Shown here: positions 1-10,940 of the stretch, one piece after another
Numbering within the stretch: the first letter of the stretch is position 1
Layout: every line of letters starts with the position of its first letter
Assembly (NCBI RefSeq): GCF_040958095.1
Contig: NC_091227.1
Coordinates: 16,381,384-16,445,383 of the forward strand
DNA: 64,000 nucleotides
Source: Procambarus clarkii
Taxonomy: Eukaryota; Arthropoda; Malacostraca; Decapoda; Cambaridae
Direction: 5' to 3'
Program-made: the position numbers and the translations under genes
The notes under the pieces: generated by a model
The model's database searches: none
Seen by the model: only the letters and a program-made list of their open reading frames with translations
Told to the model about the DNA's origin: nothing

Positions 1-939
1 TATAGAAATGTTTTAAAGTTTTCTTTTAGGGTAAGACTAATTAGAAAACGGAGTAAACTAAATTAGCTGTGTGTAGGAGCGAACTTTATTCATGATTTTA
101 AACGTAAACATGTTAACAAAATTAGTCAGCGATCATTGCAATCATTGGTTGCAAATGGACAGGTTCAAGACATGTAGCTCGATCCAATAGGCACAAGTAG
201 GTTAGTGCAAATAAGTTACCATACCCCCCGACACATATATACACCCGCGCGCGCGCACACACACATACAAATATGTAAATAACGTTTGATAGTGTACAAG
301 ATAAAAAAAATACTTTAACAGACAAAATCCAATACTTTTTCTATGTTGACGGGGGTAATGTGGGCTCGATCCCAGCGGACCCAGCAAGTCAGCGCGACAC
401 ATGTTGATACAAACAGTTATCTCACAGTGGACTTGTGGAATCTTCACACATGAATATTCTACCTAGTTATTGAAGTTAGGCCTTGAATAATTGCTTTGAA
501 ACGCGTTGAATTAAACAGTGTAGCGAGGTTAGGAGAAGACCCCTCGACGTAGTCTGCGCTCTCATACGTCTCCTATATATGACGTAGACGTTAATTGCGT
601 CGCAAAATGATTGTTTCTTTTCACATCGCTGCGCGTCTCTAATTATCGGAAGCGCCATCAAAGCCCCCGTATTGGAAAAAGCCAAGCTATTGAACTATTG
701 CCGTGGAAAAGGCCGTTATATTTGCCTGCTGGCAGCTCGCACTATTGAAAAAAGTTAAAGATGGGATGACTATTGGTGCTCGCGGACCCTCTGGAGAAGG
801 TCTACTTCACTATCGGCAGCCAGGGAACCGTTCTCCACACTACTGGTGCTTGGGGGAGAATGGAGGTCAGCCTTGAGTGAATCCACACACCAAGACGAGC
901 CGTGAGGTAATCCACACACCGACCACCCCACCAGCGGGT
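1..939. other. Intergenic DNA, no gene seen
   Basis: No reading frame here has recognisable domains, and no splice-bounded exon stands out. A short GC/CA dinucleotide run lies at about 245-266. The remainder is AT-rich unique-looking sequence. Confidence 0.6.
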
Positions 940-1075
940 GAGGTTACCTTACCTTGAGGTTAACCTTGAGGTGCTATAGTGGGGCTTGGCGTCCCTGTCG
1001 TCCCGGTCGTCGACCAGGTCCTCCTCGTTGCTGGACTGGTCAACCAGGACCACGTGACCGCTTGAGGAAGGGGTG
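940..1075 (-). mobile_element. LINE/SINE 3'-tail fragment (tail module X)
   Basis: The segment repeats, with changes, the 3' portion of the SINEs at 17941-18195 and 13855-14085 in reverse orientation: a TTGAGGTTA-type end, then GGGGCTT, a CCCGGTCGTCGACCAGG core and CTCC. It lacks the tRNA-like head, so it is either a truncated SINE or the end of the partner LINE. Such orphan tails are expected after 5'-truncated retrotransposition. Confidence 0.45.
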
Positions 1076-1554
1076 GTCGCTAGGCCTCGCTGGCAGCACC
1101 AACGTCCAAGTAATCACTGTCACGGTCAACACCATTTCTTTCCAGTCTTCATTGTTCATATTCACATTCCTCCCACACTCTTTGCATCTTCAACCCATTC
1201 TCCGTGAGAGCGTTTTTACACTCGACTTCTCTCTCGCTCCCGCTCTAAAGAGTTTCCCACTTCAATGGCAGCTCTATGCATGATATCACACACCCTCGAC
1301 CAAGCGAAGCCGATTCAAACACTACTCGTTAACTAGCTCTCTCGTTACACTTTCGCTAAACTTTCCCAGCTCTAATTAATTACCTCTCAATCGTGAGTCT
1401 TCTCTTGTTAACTTAAGTAACAAGAGCTCTTATCACTGAGTAGAGAGTCACTTGTGCACACCAGCCTCGCCTCCTGCTGGTATTGTGCACGCCCCCGTAC
1501 AGGACGTGCACAATACGTCCTGTACGAGGTACAGGACCCGTTATTACTGAACAC

Positions 1555-1955
1555 TCTAAAGGCTCTAGGAGACTTACGGAACGGATAGCAGATTCAGGAG
1601 CCTTATAGTACAAATTCCAAAAGCCTCTTACAGTACAAAAAGAAAATTTCAGCAGCCTTACAATACTGGCTGAAGATTCCAGGAACTTCATAGAACATAC
1701 GGATAACTACAGGACCCTTACAGAACATAGAGAACACTTCAGGGCTTTATAACACAAGCAGGTCACTCAAGAACTCTTACAGTACAGAAAGAACACTCCA
1801 GGAGCCTGATAGTGCAGTCAGAAGACTCCATGGAGTCTAACAGTGCAGACAGAAGACTCCATGGAGTCTTACAGTACAGACAGAGAGCTCTAGGAGACTG
1901 ACAGTACAGACAGAGGTCTCCAGGAGCCAGACAGTATAGACAGTGGACTCGCATC
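1555..1955. repeat. Degenerate ~30-bp minisatellite (CAGTACAGACAG type)
   Basis: Units of about 30 bp begin CAGTACAGACAG and continue with variants of AGGAGACT or ACTCCATGGAGTC. The last four or five units (about 1810-1940) are clear and earlier ones are progressively decayed. Open frames through it are repeat artefacts. Confidence 0.75.
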
Positions 1956-2289
1956 TCTCTTCTTCAAATTGAATTTGTTCGTTCATGTTGGTTGTCCATA
2001 AATTGTGTTTGTCCATCACACTTTATTTGTTTCTTTGCTTATATTTTATTTTGTTTACCTTCGCTTTATTTTTATTTACTTGAATTTAACCTACATTTTT
2101 TTTGGTTACTTTATTAGATGAAAAAAGTTCTGAATGAGGTAGTGAGTGACGGGGAGAGAGCGTAAGTAAATGAGTGTAAGGGAATGAGGAACAGAGAGAA
2201 TGAATGAGGAATTGGGTAGTGATTGAAATAATAGATTGAGTGAGTTTGTGAGCTGTTGAGTTAATGAGCCAGTGATTAAGTGCAGTCTC
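1956..2289. other. Intergenic DNA, T-rich then G/A-rich
   Basis: A T-rich stretch (about 1965-2110) is followed by a loose GAATGAG/GTGAGTGA-rich low-complexity stretch (about 2130-2280). I see no gene. Confidence 0.6.
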
Positions 2290-2440
2290 AATGCACAGTT
2301 GGCTTCGTTTTCGACTCACACTCTGGGATCCGATTCCCGGGCGAGACAAAAATGGCTGTTCACTTTTATTTGCACCTTGTGCATCTGTTCATCTTGCAGT
2401 AAATAGGTACCTTGGAGTTACACAACTGGGGGGGGGGACT
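2290..2440 (+). mobile_element. Degraded tRNA-derived SINE (SINE-A)
   Basis: A B-box-like GATTCCCGGGC at about 2333 is followed by the SINE-A body in its usual order: a TGCACCTTGTGCATCTGTT segment, then GTAAATAGGTACCTTGGAGTTA. The copy at 21892-22186 has the same body. The A-box half is diverged, and the 3' tail is replaced by a poly-G run near 2428. Confidence 0.6.
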
Positions 2441-2663
2441 GTATCTTGGGGAGGGTCAGTTATTTAATGTGGAGGGGAACGTCGATATATACCTTAGGTA
2501 TATATAAGATAGAACACACCTTTTTCGGTTGATTCTGTTGCACTGCTGTAAAATGTAGGCCTCTTCGTCTTCAGCCGGTATTTACAAAGACGTGAGTCGA
2601 TTTTTGACTTCCTCAGGCACTGTTATCTTTGTTGAATAGGTAAAAATGTAGCACCCAGCCCAC

Positions 2664-2812
<149 letters not shown>

Positions 2813-3198
2813 GTCGTACCTAGTAGCCAGAACTCACTTATCAGCCTACTATTCAAGGCCCGATTTGCCTAATAAGCCAAGTTTTCATGAAATAATGTTT
2901 TTTCGACGACCTAACCTACCTAACCTAACCTAACCTAACTTTTTCGGCTACCTAACCTAACCTAACCTATTAAGATAGATTAGGTTAGGTTAGGTAGGGT
3001 TGGTTAGGTTCAGCCATATAGCTAAGTTAATTTTAACTCCAATAAAAAAAAATTGACCTCATACATAATGAAATGGGTAGCTTTATCATTTCATAGGAAA
3101 AAAATTTGAGAAAATATATTAATTCATGAAAACTTGGCTTATTAGGCAAATCGGGCCTTGCATAGTAGGCTGAGAAGTGAGTTCTGGCTACTAGGTAC

Positions 3199-3201
<3 letters not shown>
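2813..3201. mobile_element. Palindromic MITE-like element carrying (TTAGG)n motifs
   Basis: The element starts GTCGTACCTAGTAGCCAGAA and ends with the inverted copy TTCTGGCTACTAGGTACGAC. The inverted ends extend about 90 bp each, through the AGGCCCGATTTGCC and AATAAGCCAAGTTTTCATG segments. The middle holds CCTAA-type repeats first in one orientation and then in the other (about 2919-3011), which is arthropod telomere-type TTAGG on opposite strands. It has no coding capacity. A second copy lies at 42172-42554, also embedded in (TA)n, so the target is probably TA. Superfamily is not determined; a non-autonomous DNA transposon is the best guess. Confidence 0.8.

Positions 3202-3291
<90 letters not shown>
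3202..3291. repeat. (TA)n microsatellite
   Basis: About 45 uninterrupted TA units form the right flank of the palindromic element. An open frame of alternating Tyr and Ile through it is an artefact. Confidence 0.95.
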
Positions 3292-3292
<1 letters not shown>

Positions 3293-3739
3293 CGTTTCTT
3301 TCTCGCTTCTCGTTTTATACACGTTTCCCCGACAAAACTAGTTAAACGAAGAATGCAAATAGCTTTGACTGGTATTCACACTGTGAATGTGAAACCCAGT
3401 GAATGAATGACAGAAGGAGAAATAGCGTGAGTGGGGATGAATGCAGGATTGATAAATTCAGTGAATGAACAATGCAATGAGTGAACAGTCCAATGAGTGA
3501 ACAAGCCAGTGCGTCCCCCAACAGACTCCTACATGTAAACAACGCACTTATGAAGGCAAAATCCATTCCATTATCTAACCTTTGACCTCCATCAAAGTGA
3601 GCATTATTGCATAAAAGACCCCATAAACGTTGCACTCTCATCCATAATCCTTGATTTATCTTTGATCTGCGTGAAACCCTAACATTTTGATATAAGCCTC
3701 TGATCGGTCTCACTCTGTGTCACTGGGACACTCTGTGTC
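3292..3739. other. Intergenic DNA, no gene seen
   Basis: There is a loose GAATGA-rich stretch (about 3400-3510) and unique sequence leading into the minisatellite. The minus-strand frame over this part has no recognisable domain. Confidence 0.6.
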
Positions 3740-4557
3740 ACGTGGACACCACCACATGGGATACTGGGGCATGTGACACCACCACGTGTAACATTCGGGC
3801 GTGTGACACCACCACATGCGACACTGGGGCATGTGACACCACCACGTGTAACATTCGGGCGTGTGACACCTCCACATGCGACACTGGGACGTGTGACACC
3901 ACCACATGCGACACTGGGACGTGTGACACCACCACATGCGACACTGGGACGTGTGACACCACCAAGTGTGACACTGGGGCGTGTGACACCACCACATGTG
4001 ACACTGGGGCGTGTGACACCACCACATGCGACACTGGGACGTGTGACACCACCAAGTGTGACACTGGGGCGTGTGACACCACCACATGTGACACTGGGGC
4101 GTGTGACACCACCACATGTGCCACTGGAACGTGTGACACCACCACATGTGACACTGGGGCGTGTGACACCACCACATGGGATACTGGGGCGTGTGACACC
4201 ACCACGTGTGACACTGGGGCGTGTGACACCACCACGTGTAACATTCGGGTGTGTGACACCACCACATGCGACACTGGGGTGTGTGACACCACCACATGCG
4301 ACACTGGGACGTGTGACACCACCAAGTGTGACACTGGGGCATGTGACACCACCACATGTGACACTGGGGCGTGTGACACCACCACATGTGCCACTGGAAC
4401 GTGTGACACCACCACATGTGACACTGGGGCGTGTGACACCACCACATGTGACACTGGGGCGTGTGACACCACCACATGTGACACTGGGACGTGTGACACC
4501 ACCACATGTGACACTGGGGCGTGTGACACCACCACATGTGACACTGGGACGTGTGAC
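3740..4557. repeat. 30-bp minisatellite array, ~27 units
   Basis: Units are 30 bp, with core GTGTGACACCACCACATGTG then ACACTGGGGC. Common variants are ACGTGTAACATTCGGGC, AAGTGTGACACT and GCGACACTGGGAC. Because the unit is a multiple of three and lacks stops, long frames run through on both strands with 10-residue periods; for example, on plus, a Cys and Thr rich repeat. Higher-order order of variants is visible: blocks of variants recur, for instance AAG-type then CCACTGGAAC-type units near 3960-4130 and again near 4320-4400. Two further units sit at 5924-5973. I treat it as non-coding satellite DNA. Confidence 0.9.
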
Positions 4558-5923
4558 TATTCGTTTAGTTGTGTATGTGTATTCGTTCAATTGCTGTGAC
4601 TAAGCACAGCAATTGAGAATATAAAAACTGGAAGTGCAATTGCAAAATTTCATTAAAAAGATTCAACACAACAAGTGGCAATGCAAGAAATATGTATGTA
4701 GCACATAAACTGGACACAGGAATGTATATAACTATGGTAAAAAAAAATTATAATATGCAATGTTGAAGGAATAAATTTCAATTTTAGGCCTGGAGGAATT
4801 AAAAAAAAATTATATTGCACAAATCCTTAAATGTTACTAAAACAAGGATTTCTTACTTCACTGGAATTTGAATTTACCAATAACACTCTAGGAGAACAAT
4901 TAAAATTCAATGAAATTACTGTAAGAAGCAGGAATGTTGAAATCACACAAGAAAACTGTGGGGAGTGGAGTGCTGAACCAGCTCCAATATTGAACAAGTC
5001 ACTGAATGGTTAATTCACAGGATATTATGGGAATTATGACATAAGTCACTTTTTAGCACTTGGCACGTTGTTCTCAACTAGCAATTACTTATCTCAGGGT
5101 TGTAATTTATGAGGATCACCAGTAGCCAAAGTAGGAGAAGCGTCGTGAAGATCTGAAGAGGCCCATGTGAGGCGTGTTTACAAACTGGATGCGATGGCAG
5201 CGCTCCTGGCGGCGGTGGCGCGAGACTCAGGGACCCCACACTGTTCACGCTAGAAGCACGAAGATAAATTCTGACGACGACAATATTGCGACGATGGAAT
5301 AACCAGTTGATACTTGCGACGATGGCTGACGACGATTGCAGTAGCTTGCACCCTCACGAAGCTTGATACTGTCAGCTTGGGCGGCGGTGGTGGTGGTGGT
5401 GTAGGTTCCCACGTGGTGGCGCGAGATTCAAAAATGGCTGGCGCGGGAAGCTTCCTTCCTCCTCACTGATGAGTGCGCGTTCTCACAGGAAAATATTGAC
5501 CCTTACTTCTGAAACGTTGTCCTGGAGTAGTGGTTGATGGCAGGACCCCGGTCTGGCACAATATTTGATGCGTGGGTGGCAGGATGGCGGCTTATGGCGG
5601 TGGCGGTGGCGGCTGGAACACGAGGCGATGCTGGGTACTTGAACTTTTCTTTCCAGAAAAAAAATTTCTGGATCCCACTGCTGCTACCAGTATTCGTTTG
5701 TCTTGTTCGGGTAGAATGTAGACTCAGTAGTCGCTTCTGTATATATTTATTGACTGAGATAGCAAGGTAAATATCTGCCTAGCCGAGGTCCTTCTACTCT
5801 GAGTCTGTGTGGATAACTGAGGCTGCTGGGAGCATGGCTTGATGCTCCTCTGTCTGGCATGACGTCAGAGGCCTACTTGCCTGTGATTGGTTACATTTCA
5901 ACTGACAGAATTTGAGTATAACA
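4558..5923. other. Intergenic DNA, part GC-rich, no gene seen
   Basis: An AT-rich first half is followed by a G-rich part (about 5160-5640) with GGCGGTGG-type runs and several GACGATGG motifs. The open frames are short and lack recognisable domains. Confidence 0.55.
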
Positions 5924-5973
5924 TGACACCACCATACGTGACACTGGGGCGTGTGACACCACCACATGTAACA
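5924..5973. repeat. Two detached units of the 30-bp minisatellite
   Basis: The sequence matches the 3740-4557 unit (ACACCACCATACGTGACACT then GGGGCGTGTGACACCACCAC). It lies 1.37 kb from the main array with unrelated sequence between. Confidence 0.85.
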
Positions 5974-6220
5974 GCTATGTGACCATACCATCAGTGTTGA
6001 AGGGGTAAGTGGTCTGGCTTGGCGCTAGTCAATCCTCTACCCAAATGTTTCCGATGCGTACAAAGTAGACGCTGACAGTTGCTCACTAAAGTGTTACATT
6101 AAGTGCACCAACGAACAACTTATCAATTTTCAAGTTATCATGTTAGTTTAAGTACTGTGGGAATCACATTCTAGAGTAGACAGGTCTTCAAATAAATAAT
6201 GAAACTCGAAAAAGTTGCAT

Positions 6221-6226
6221 TTTATT
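6221..6226 (-). terminator. Candidate poly(A) signal of the glycine-rich peptide gene
   Basis: AATAAA on the minus strand, about 540 bases beyond the stop codon at 6764. It is the first canonical hexamer I find downstream. The region is AT-rich, so a chance match is possible. Confidence 0.35.
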
Positions 6227-6763
6227 ATTAAATTATTTTAGTGTATAAATTATGAACAGGTAAAAAGGAGTTATGAAAGAGAGTAACTTCAATAATCTGT
6301 TATAAAAACTTTGATAATATTAACTTTGCATGTTTCTTAGACACTTAGCATAGAAACTTAACAAGATATATATATATTATATAACTGTTCGTGATTATAT
6401 ATATTTGCTAATGCTCATATAATTCAGTATAATCTTCATTCGCATGTTGAGGTCTTAGTAAGATGTTCTCTTAGACTATTGTGGGAGCTTGCAGGCGTCA
6501 ATAGTGATCGGCTTAACTTAATCGTCTTAAACAGGACGAGTGATGATTCTCCGCCGCGACAGCATCACCACTGATGATTCATAAGACACATAGGAAGAAT
6601 TAATGATTAATAGAAATCAGTCTGGCTGGCTAGGACACATTGATACATCCACAAAGGACACGGGAAAGGACACAGATAACCCAGATATGGAAGATGTCCA
6701 AGAATCTTACATTGTCTAAAAGCAAGATTTTTTGCGTATCCTAAATGAGGCTTCATAGCACTA

Positions 6764-7250
6764 CTACCATCTGCCATAGCCTCCGCCACCATAGCCTCCC
6801 CCGTAGCCTCCTCCGTAGCCTCCTCCGTAGCCTCCTCCGTAGCCTCCTCCGTAGCCTCCCCCGTAGCCTCCCCCGTAGCCTCCTCCGTAACTTCGCCCGT
6901 AGCCTCGTCTACGGCCGCCGTATTTCTTGTGTTTCTTCCTATATTTCTTAAGTTTCTTCCAAATGGGATTTGGGTCGGCGATGGGGTCAGCGCTGACGCA
7001 GGTGAACACCGCCGTCAGCACCAGCAGGAGCACCACCACCACGCTCGCCTGACGAAGGAGAGGAACGCAAGGAATAATATAACACTTCCACGTAAACATG
7101 AGCCGTGTTCGGCACCATCACAGCAAAATCTTAAACACACTAAGAGCAAAATTCATCTTCCAGAGCTCCAGGCAAGCAGAAGCCTCGCTCCAAACTATAA
7201 CCTCACACCAAAGACGGTTTCTATACGATGCAAATACTCACGAGTTTCAT
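6764..7250 (-). CDS. Small glycine-rich cationic secreted peptide (two coding exons)
   Basis: Proposed as join of 7250-7242 and 7048-6764, giving 97 residues. Exon 1 encodes only Met-Lys-Leu and ends at a GTGAGT donor (7241-7236). The 193-bp intron ends in a pyrimidine-rich tract and CAG (7051-7049), phase 0. Exon 2 opens with a hydrophobic run (ASVVVVLLLVLTAVF) that completes a signal peptide of about 23 residues with likely cleavage after VSA. The mature part starts DPIADPNP, then a Lys/Arg-rich stretch (KKLKKYRKKHKKY), then GGRRRGYGRSY and about eight YGGG repeats, ending GYGRW. The ATG at 7099 in the unspliced frame falls inside the intron, so I rejected it. Small Gly-rich cationic secreted peptides in arthropods include antimicrobial and cuticle-associated types. 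The sequence cannot decide between them, and there are no cysteines in the repeat part. Confidence 0.75.
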
Positions 7251-7323
7251 TATTGATAGAAATAAAAGACTGAACTAGAAACAAAAAAGTAGCTTCGTTA
7301 ACACCGGATGGCGACGCAAGCTG

Positions 7324-7360
7324 AACTGTGTAGTGTCGTGTTGTTTGTGTCGTATTTATA
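7324..7360 (-). promoter_or_regulatory. TATA box and initiator of the glycine-rich peptide gene
   Basis: TATAAATA lies on the minus strand at 7360-7353, and a CAGTT initiator-like element at 7328-7324 is about 32 bases downstream. The inferred start near 7327 gives a 5' UTR of about 77 bases before the ATG at 7250. The spacing is what arthropod TATA promoters show and supports the two-exon model. Confidence 0.65.
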
Positions 7361-7649
7361 CCGTGAGCCAGTGATGGGTGTGTCACACCAGCGCGTCAAC
7401 AGTGTGGCACCAGCACTCGTTCACAGGGGAGAGTATCGACCTTACACGAGGTGTGACTGCTGCTGCGGGAGATGGTAAATGATATCAAGATCCGTGGAGG
7501 TCAGGCGCGACGATCATGTGAAGCAGGCGACCGTCAACTCACCTGCTCCACGGACTCACCACTCGACGAAAGTTGCTGTTGATTTACGGTTTGTTAACAC
7601 ATAAACATCCACACACGCACGCATGCGCGCGCACACACACACTAGTAAA
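7361..7649. other. Upstream flank with short CA/CG run
   Basis: Unique-looking upstream sequence of the peptide gene. A (CA)/(GC) dinucleotide run at about 7612-7641 separates it from the SINE remnant that follows. Confidence 0.6.
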
Positions 7650-7795
7650 CTAGGTCCTCGCAGTCGAGCGGACCACGCTCGGGAGTAGTAATCCAAAGGG
7701 GTCCAGAACCGATCTGCCGAACGAAACAGAAGTAAATCGGCAGAATTTATTTCACTTGATGCTCCTGTTTACCTAGGGTAACAGACAGGCGGCAG
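7650..7795 (+). mobile_element. Degraded SINE-A remnant
   Basis: The SINE-A order is recognisable in decayed form: a head with GCAGTCGAGCGGACCACGCT, a body CAGAATTTATTTCACTTGAT then GCTCCTGTTTACCTAG, and a short end near CAGACAGG. No intact B box remains. Confidence 0.5.
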
Positions 7796-8955
7796 TAAAC
7801 TACAGGTCAGTGCCCTTAACTTGCATACTATGCAAGGTGCTGGAGAAAACTGTGAGAAAAAAGCATCACCAACTCAGGTTACAGGATAGTAAATCTTGCG
7901 TCAAAGGTTTATTAAAATTCTTTGACCAGGCTACAAACAATAGACACGAAAGAGAAGGTGGGCAGACTGCATATTTTTGGATTGTCAAAAGACTTTTGAC
8001 TCAGTATCCCATGAGTGACTTGTATATAAGTTGCAAAAGCAGATAAGAGCGACAGAGAATTAAGGTGAGTGAGGCGTGAGGTCTCAGAGTGGCGAGATGT
8101 CACTCGGTTCACTTAGTTTTCGGACCTATCCTGTTTCTTTTATATGTAAATTATCTTTCGAAAGTAATGGACTCACTCCTCTCACTGTTTGGTGATGCAA
8201 AAATTATGATAAGGAGGAGTAAGACAGAGGAGGACAGTAAGAGAAGAAATGAAGAGTTGGACAAAATGTATGAATGGTACGACAAATGGCTACTAGAATT
8301 TAATTATAGTAAATGTAAAGTAATGAAGCGAGATGTAGGGAGCAGCAGTCGAGATACAAGATCCAAACGTAAGATGAAATCCATCATGAAACGAGCAGAA
8401 AGATACAATTAAGGGTTAATGTCTCATTGACCCTGTCTCTTGAATACCTTATCAATAGGATGCCATCTGTGGCATATGCCAGGTTTGCATTCAGAACTGC
8501 CTTTAGAAATTACCTGGGAGTTAGACAGCTGGTATGGGCTGCTTCCTGGGGGTGTGTAACAAAGAAGGAGACCTGGTCGAGGACAGGGCCGCGGGGATGC
8601 TAAGCCCCGAAATCATTTCAAGATAGCCTCGAAAAGAATGAGGTTTAAGGGCGCTTTACACTGCCTACGTGAGACAAGTCTTAGAGTATGCCACCCCCCA
8701 TCATGGAGTTCCCACCTGAAGAAATACATAAGAAAACTGGAAAAGGTTCAGAAGTTTGCGACGAGGCTCGTCCTAGAGTTACGAGGGATGGGGTATGAAG
8801 AGTGACTGAAGGAACTGAACCTGACGACACTAGGAAAAGGAGGGAGAGGGGCAATGTTAGAAACATATAAAATACTTAGATTAACAGATTGGAAAGATGG
8901 GTAGAGTTGCGGGATCCACGAGTCAATGCTCGATTCTGCAGGCACAATAGGTGAG
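7796..8955 (+). pseudogene. Degraded CR1/Jockey-type LINE, reverse transcriptase region
   Basis: Pieces of one reverse transcriptase lie in order but in different frames. About 7800-7860 encodes a motif like YRSVPLTCILCKVLEKTVRK (fingers). About 8105-8230 encodes FGPILFLLYVNYL and LFGDAKIMI, a decayed catalytic FADD box in which the residues are now FGDA. About 8230-8330 encodes YEWYDKWLLEFNYSKCKVM. After an interrupting SINE tail (8512-8643), about 8650-8880 encodes YVRQVLEYATP and LEKVQKFATRLV. It ends AATAGGTGAGTAC at about 8946, the same terminal motif as the LINE ending at 62096. It is dead: frameshifts, stops and a damaged catalytic centre. Confidence 0.75.
8512..8643 (+). mobile_element. 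SINE-A 3' half with tail module X, inside the LINE remnant
   Basis: Starts CCTGGGAGTTAGACAGCTGG and carries GCTGCTTCCTGGGGGTG, then CCTGGTCGAGGACAGGGCCG, CGGGGATGCTAAGCCCCGAA and ATCATTTCAAGATA, as in SINE-A copies at 13855 and 17941. LINE coding sequence resumes on both sides, so this inserted into the LINE or replaced part of it. Confidence 0.65.
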
Positions 8956-8968
8956 TACACATACACAC

Positions 8969-8976
8969 CCTCACGT

Positions 8977-9030
<54 letters not shown>
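8969..9030. repeat. (CA)n microsatellite
   Basis: About 27 CA units directly follow the AGGTGAGTAC end of the LINE remnant and precede a SINE. Microsatellites often grow at retroelement 3' ends. Confidence 0.95.
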
Positions 9031-9032
<2 letters not shown>

Positions 9033-9033
9033 G

Positions 9034-9210
9034 TTGCCTCGCGGCTAAGTGGACAGCGCTCTGGGGTCGTAGTCCTAAGGGCCTAGATTTGATCCCCGGC
9101 AGAGGCAGAAATAAAGTGGCGGAGTTTCTTTCACCCTGATGCCTCTATTCACCTAGCAGTAAGTTGGTACCAGGTAGTTAGACAGCTGCTACGGGTCGCT
9201 TCCTTGAGAT
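9034..9210 (+). mobile_element. SINE-A copy, tail missing
   Basis: tRNA-like head with GCTAAGTGGACAGCGCTCTG (A-box region) and GATTTGATCCCCGGC (B box). The body GGAGTTTCTTTCACCCTGAT, CACCTAGCAGTAAGTTGGTA and TTAGACAGCTGCTACGGG follows. The 3' end runs into a (TG)n array instead of a tail module. Confidence 0.8.
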
Positions 9211-9211
9211 A

Positions 9212-9286
<75 letters not shown>

Positions 9287-9325
9287 GTGTGTGTGTGTGT
9301 ATTGGTATGTGTATGTGTGTGTGTG
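9211..9325. repeat. (TG)n microsatellite
   Basis: About 50 TG units with few interruptions, complementary to the (CA)n at 8969-9030. The two flank the SINE as inverted dinucleotide arrays. Confidence 0.95.
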
Positions 9326-9787
9326 AAATATGATGTAGAAGACATATTAGAGGAAAAATAACATTGGTTAGAAAGGCGAGGTTCAGGCGCTAATAGCTCG
9401 ATTCTACAGATACAGATAGTAAATACAGGAGCTATAAGGTGCACGTCACACTGAAGCACCAACGAGGTGACACAACTCATCCCTTTCACCACCAACCAAC
9501 GCTCAAGGTAACGTAAATATAGACGGACCAGTGGCCAGGCGTCGATAATGTGCGTCGTAAACCGTCACAGTGACGTCATCACACCCTGAGAACTATGAGA
9601 GGTCGTCACACTGACGTACCTCAACATTAGAACTATGTGACGGCGTCAAAGTGACGTACTACCACCTTAGAAGAGTGCTGAGGGCAACAGTGACATAACC
9701 CCCCATATTTCAGCACTGAAACATGAAGGACATACATAAATTTTAATTAAAAACAACCGAAGTAGGCCTATTGGTTTATGTCTGCAA
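9326..9787. other. Intergenic DNA with GTGACGT-type repeats
   Basis: Several loosely repeated GACGTCA/GTGACGTA segments occur about 9560-9690 (AACTATGAGAGGTCGTCACA and variants, roughly 50-60 bp apart), suggesting an old minisatellite. No gene. Confidence 0.5.
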
Positions 9788-10235
<448 letters not shown>

Positions 10236-10394
10236 TGTAAGGCAACACAATACCAGCAACAAACACTGTAACCACAACGTTATTTTTAACATAATTACTT
10301 TGATGCAACATTGTAACAACGTAGTTAAACAACAATGTTGCAACGTTGCGTGCATGTCGGGGTATTATGAATATTATGATTTTTTTGTATTAAC

Positions 10395-10940
10395 ACATTT
10401 AGGTACATCTGCCGCTACTCTAGACTATATGAAGGGGCTACAGAGAGTGTCAAGAACTACCTACGTGATGCTGAAAATCCTCATCACACAGGAGGATTAT
10501 AGTCCTAAACCGTCTTTTTTTTATTAATACATTAGGTACATCTGCATTAGTGCAGCTACCCAAGACTATATGAAGTGGAGTAAAGTGTGTCAAAAAAGCA
10601 AACTACGTGATGCTATAAAATCCCCATCACACAGGATGGTTAGTCATGCAGAGGCATATGATAGGCAATCTGCACTGGCAGACTCCGGAAGCATTTTGAG
10701 GATATCATCAACACAAGATTGAATAAGGTAGCAGTGGTAATAAAAGTCCCCAATCTCGCAGGATGGTTAGTCATACAGGGCCATATGTTTAGTAGCCTGC
10801 ACTGGCAAATTTTGGGTACACTGTGAGGATATCTTCAAGAATACGAGAGTGAATAAAGTAATTGAAAAGCTCCAGGTACCTCATGCCAACTGGTCTGAAA
10901 GGTCTAATAACTGGGCCTACACCGTCACATGAAACTATGT
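10395..10940 (+). repeat. Dispersed repeat family R1, two to three nested copies
   Basis: The sequence TTAGGTACATCTGC...GACTATATGAAG...CTACGTGATGC...CATCACACAGGA occurs at about 10400-10500 and again at 10530-10650. The follow-on part (CAGGATGGTTAGTCAT, CTGCACTGGCA, GAGGATATC, GTGAATAA) is itself duplicated at 10630-10725 and 10760-10860. Another copy is at 44645-44800 and a reverse fragment at 15408-15445. I see no long coding frame. This looks like the 3' end of an unidentified transposable element. Confidence 0.7.

Noticed and set aside
2919-3011. True telomere or chromosome-fusion scar from (TTAGG)n
   Set aside because: The motifs are short, in both orientations and inside an element with a second copy at 42172-42554.
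3679-4603. Five long overlapping frames of 268-303 residues on both strands
   Set aside because: All run through the 30-bp minisatellite; open because the unit is a multiple of three without stops. No start context, splice signals or domains.
7049-7099. Unspliced 111-residue version of the glycine-rich peptide starting at 7099
   Set aside because: Its first 17 residues read through a polypyrimidine tract and CAG acceptor; the spliced model gives a proper signal peptide with a donor-bounded first exon and TATA promoter.
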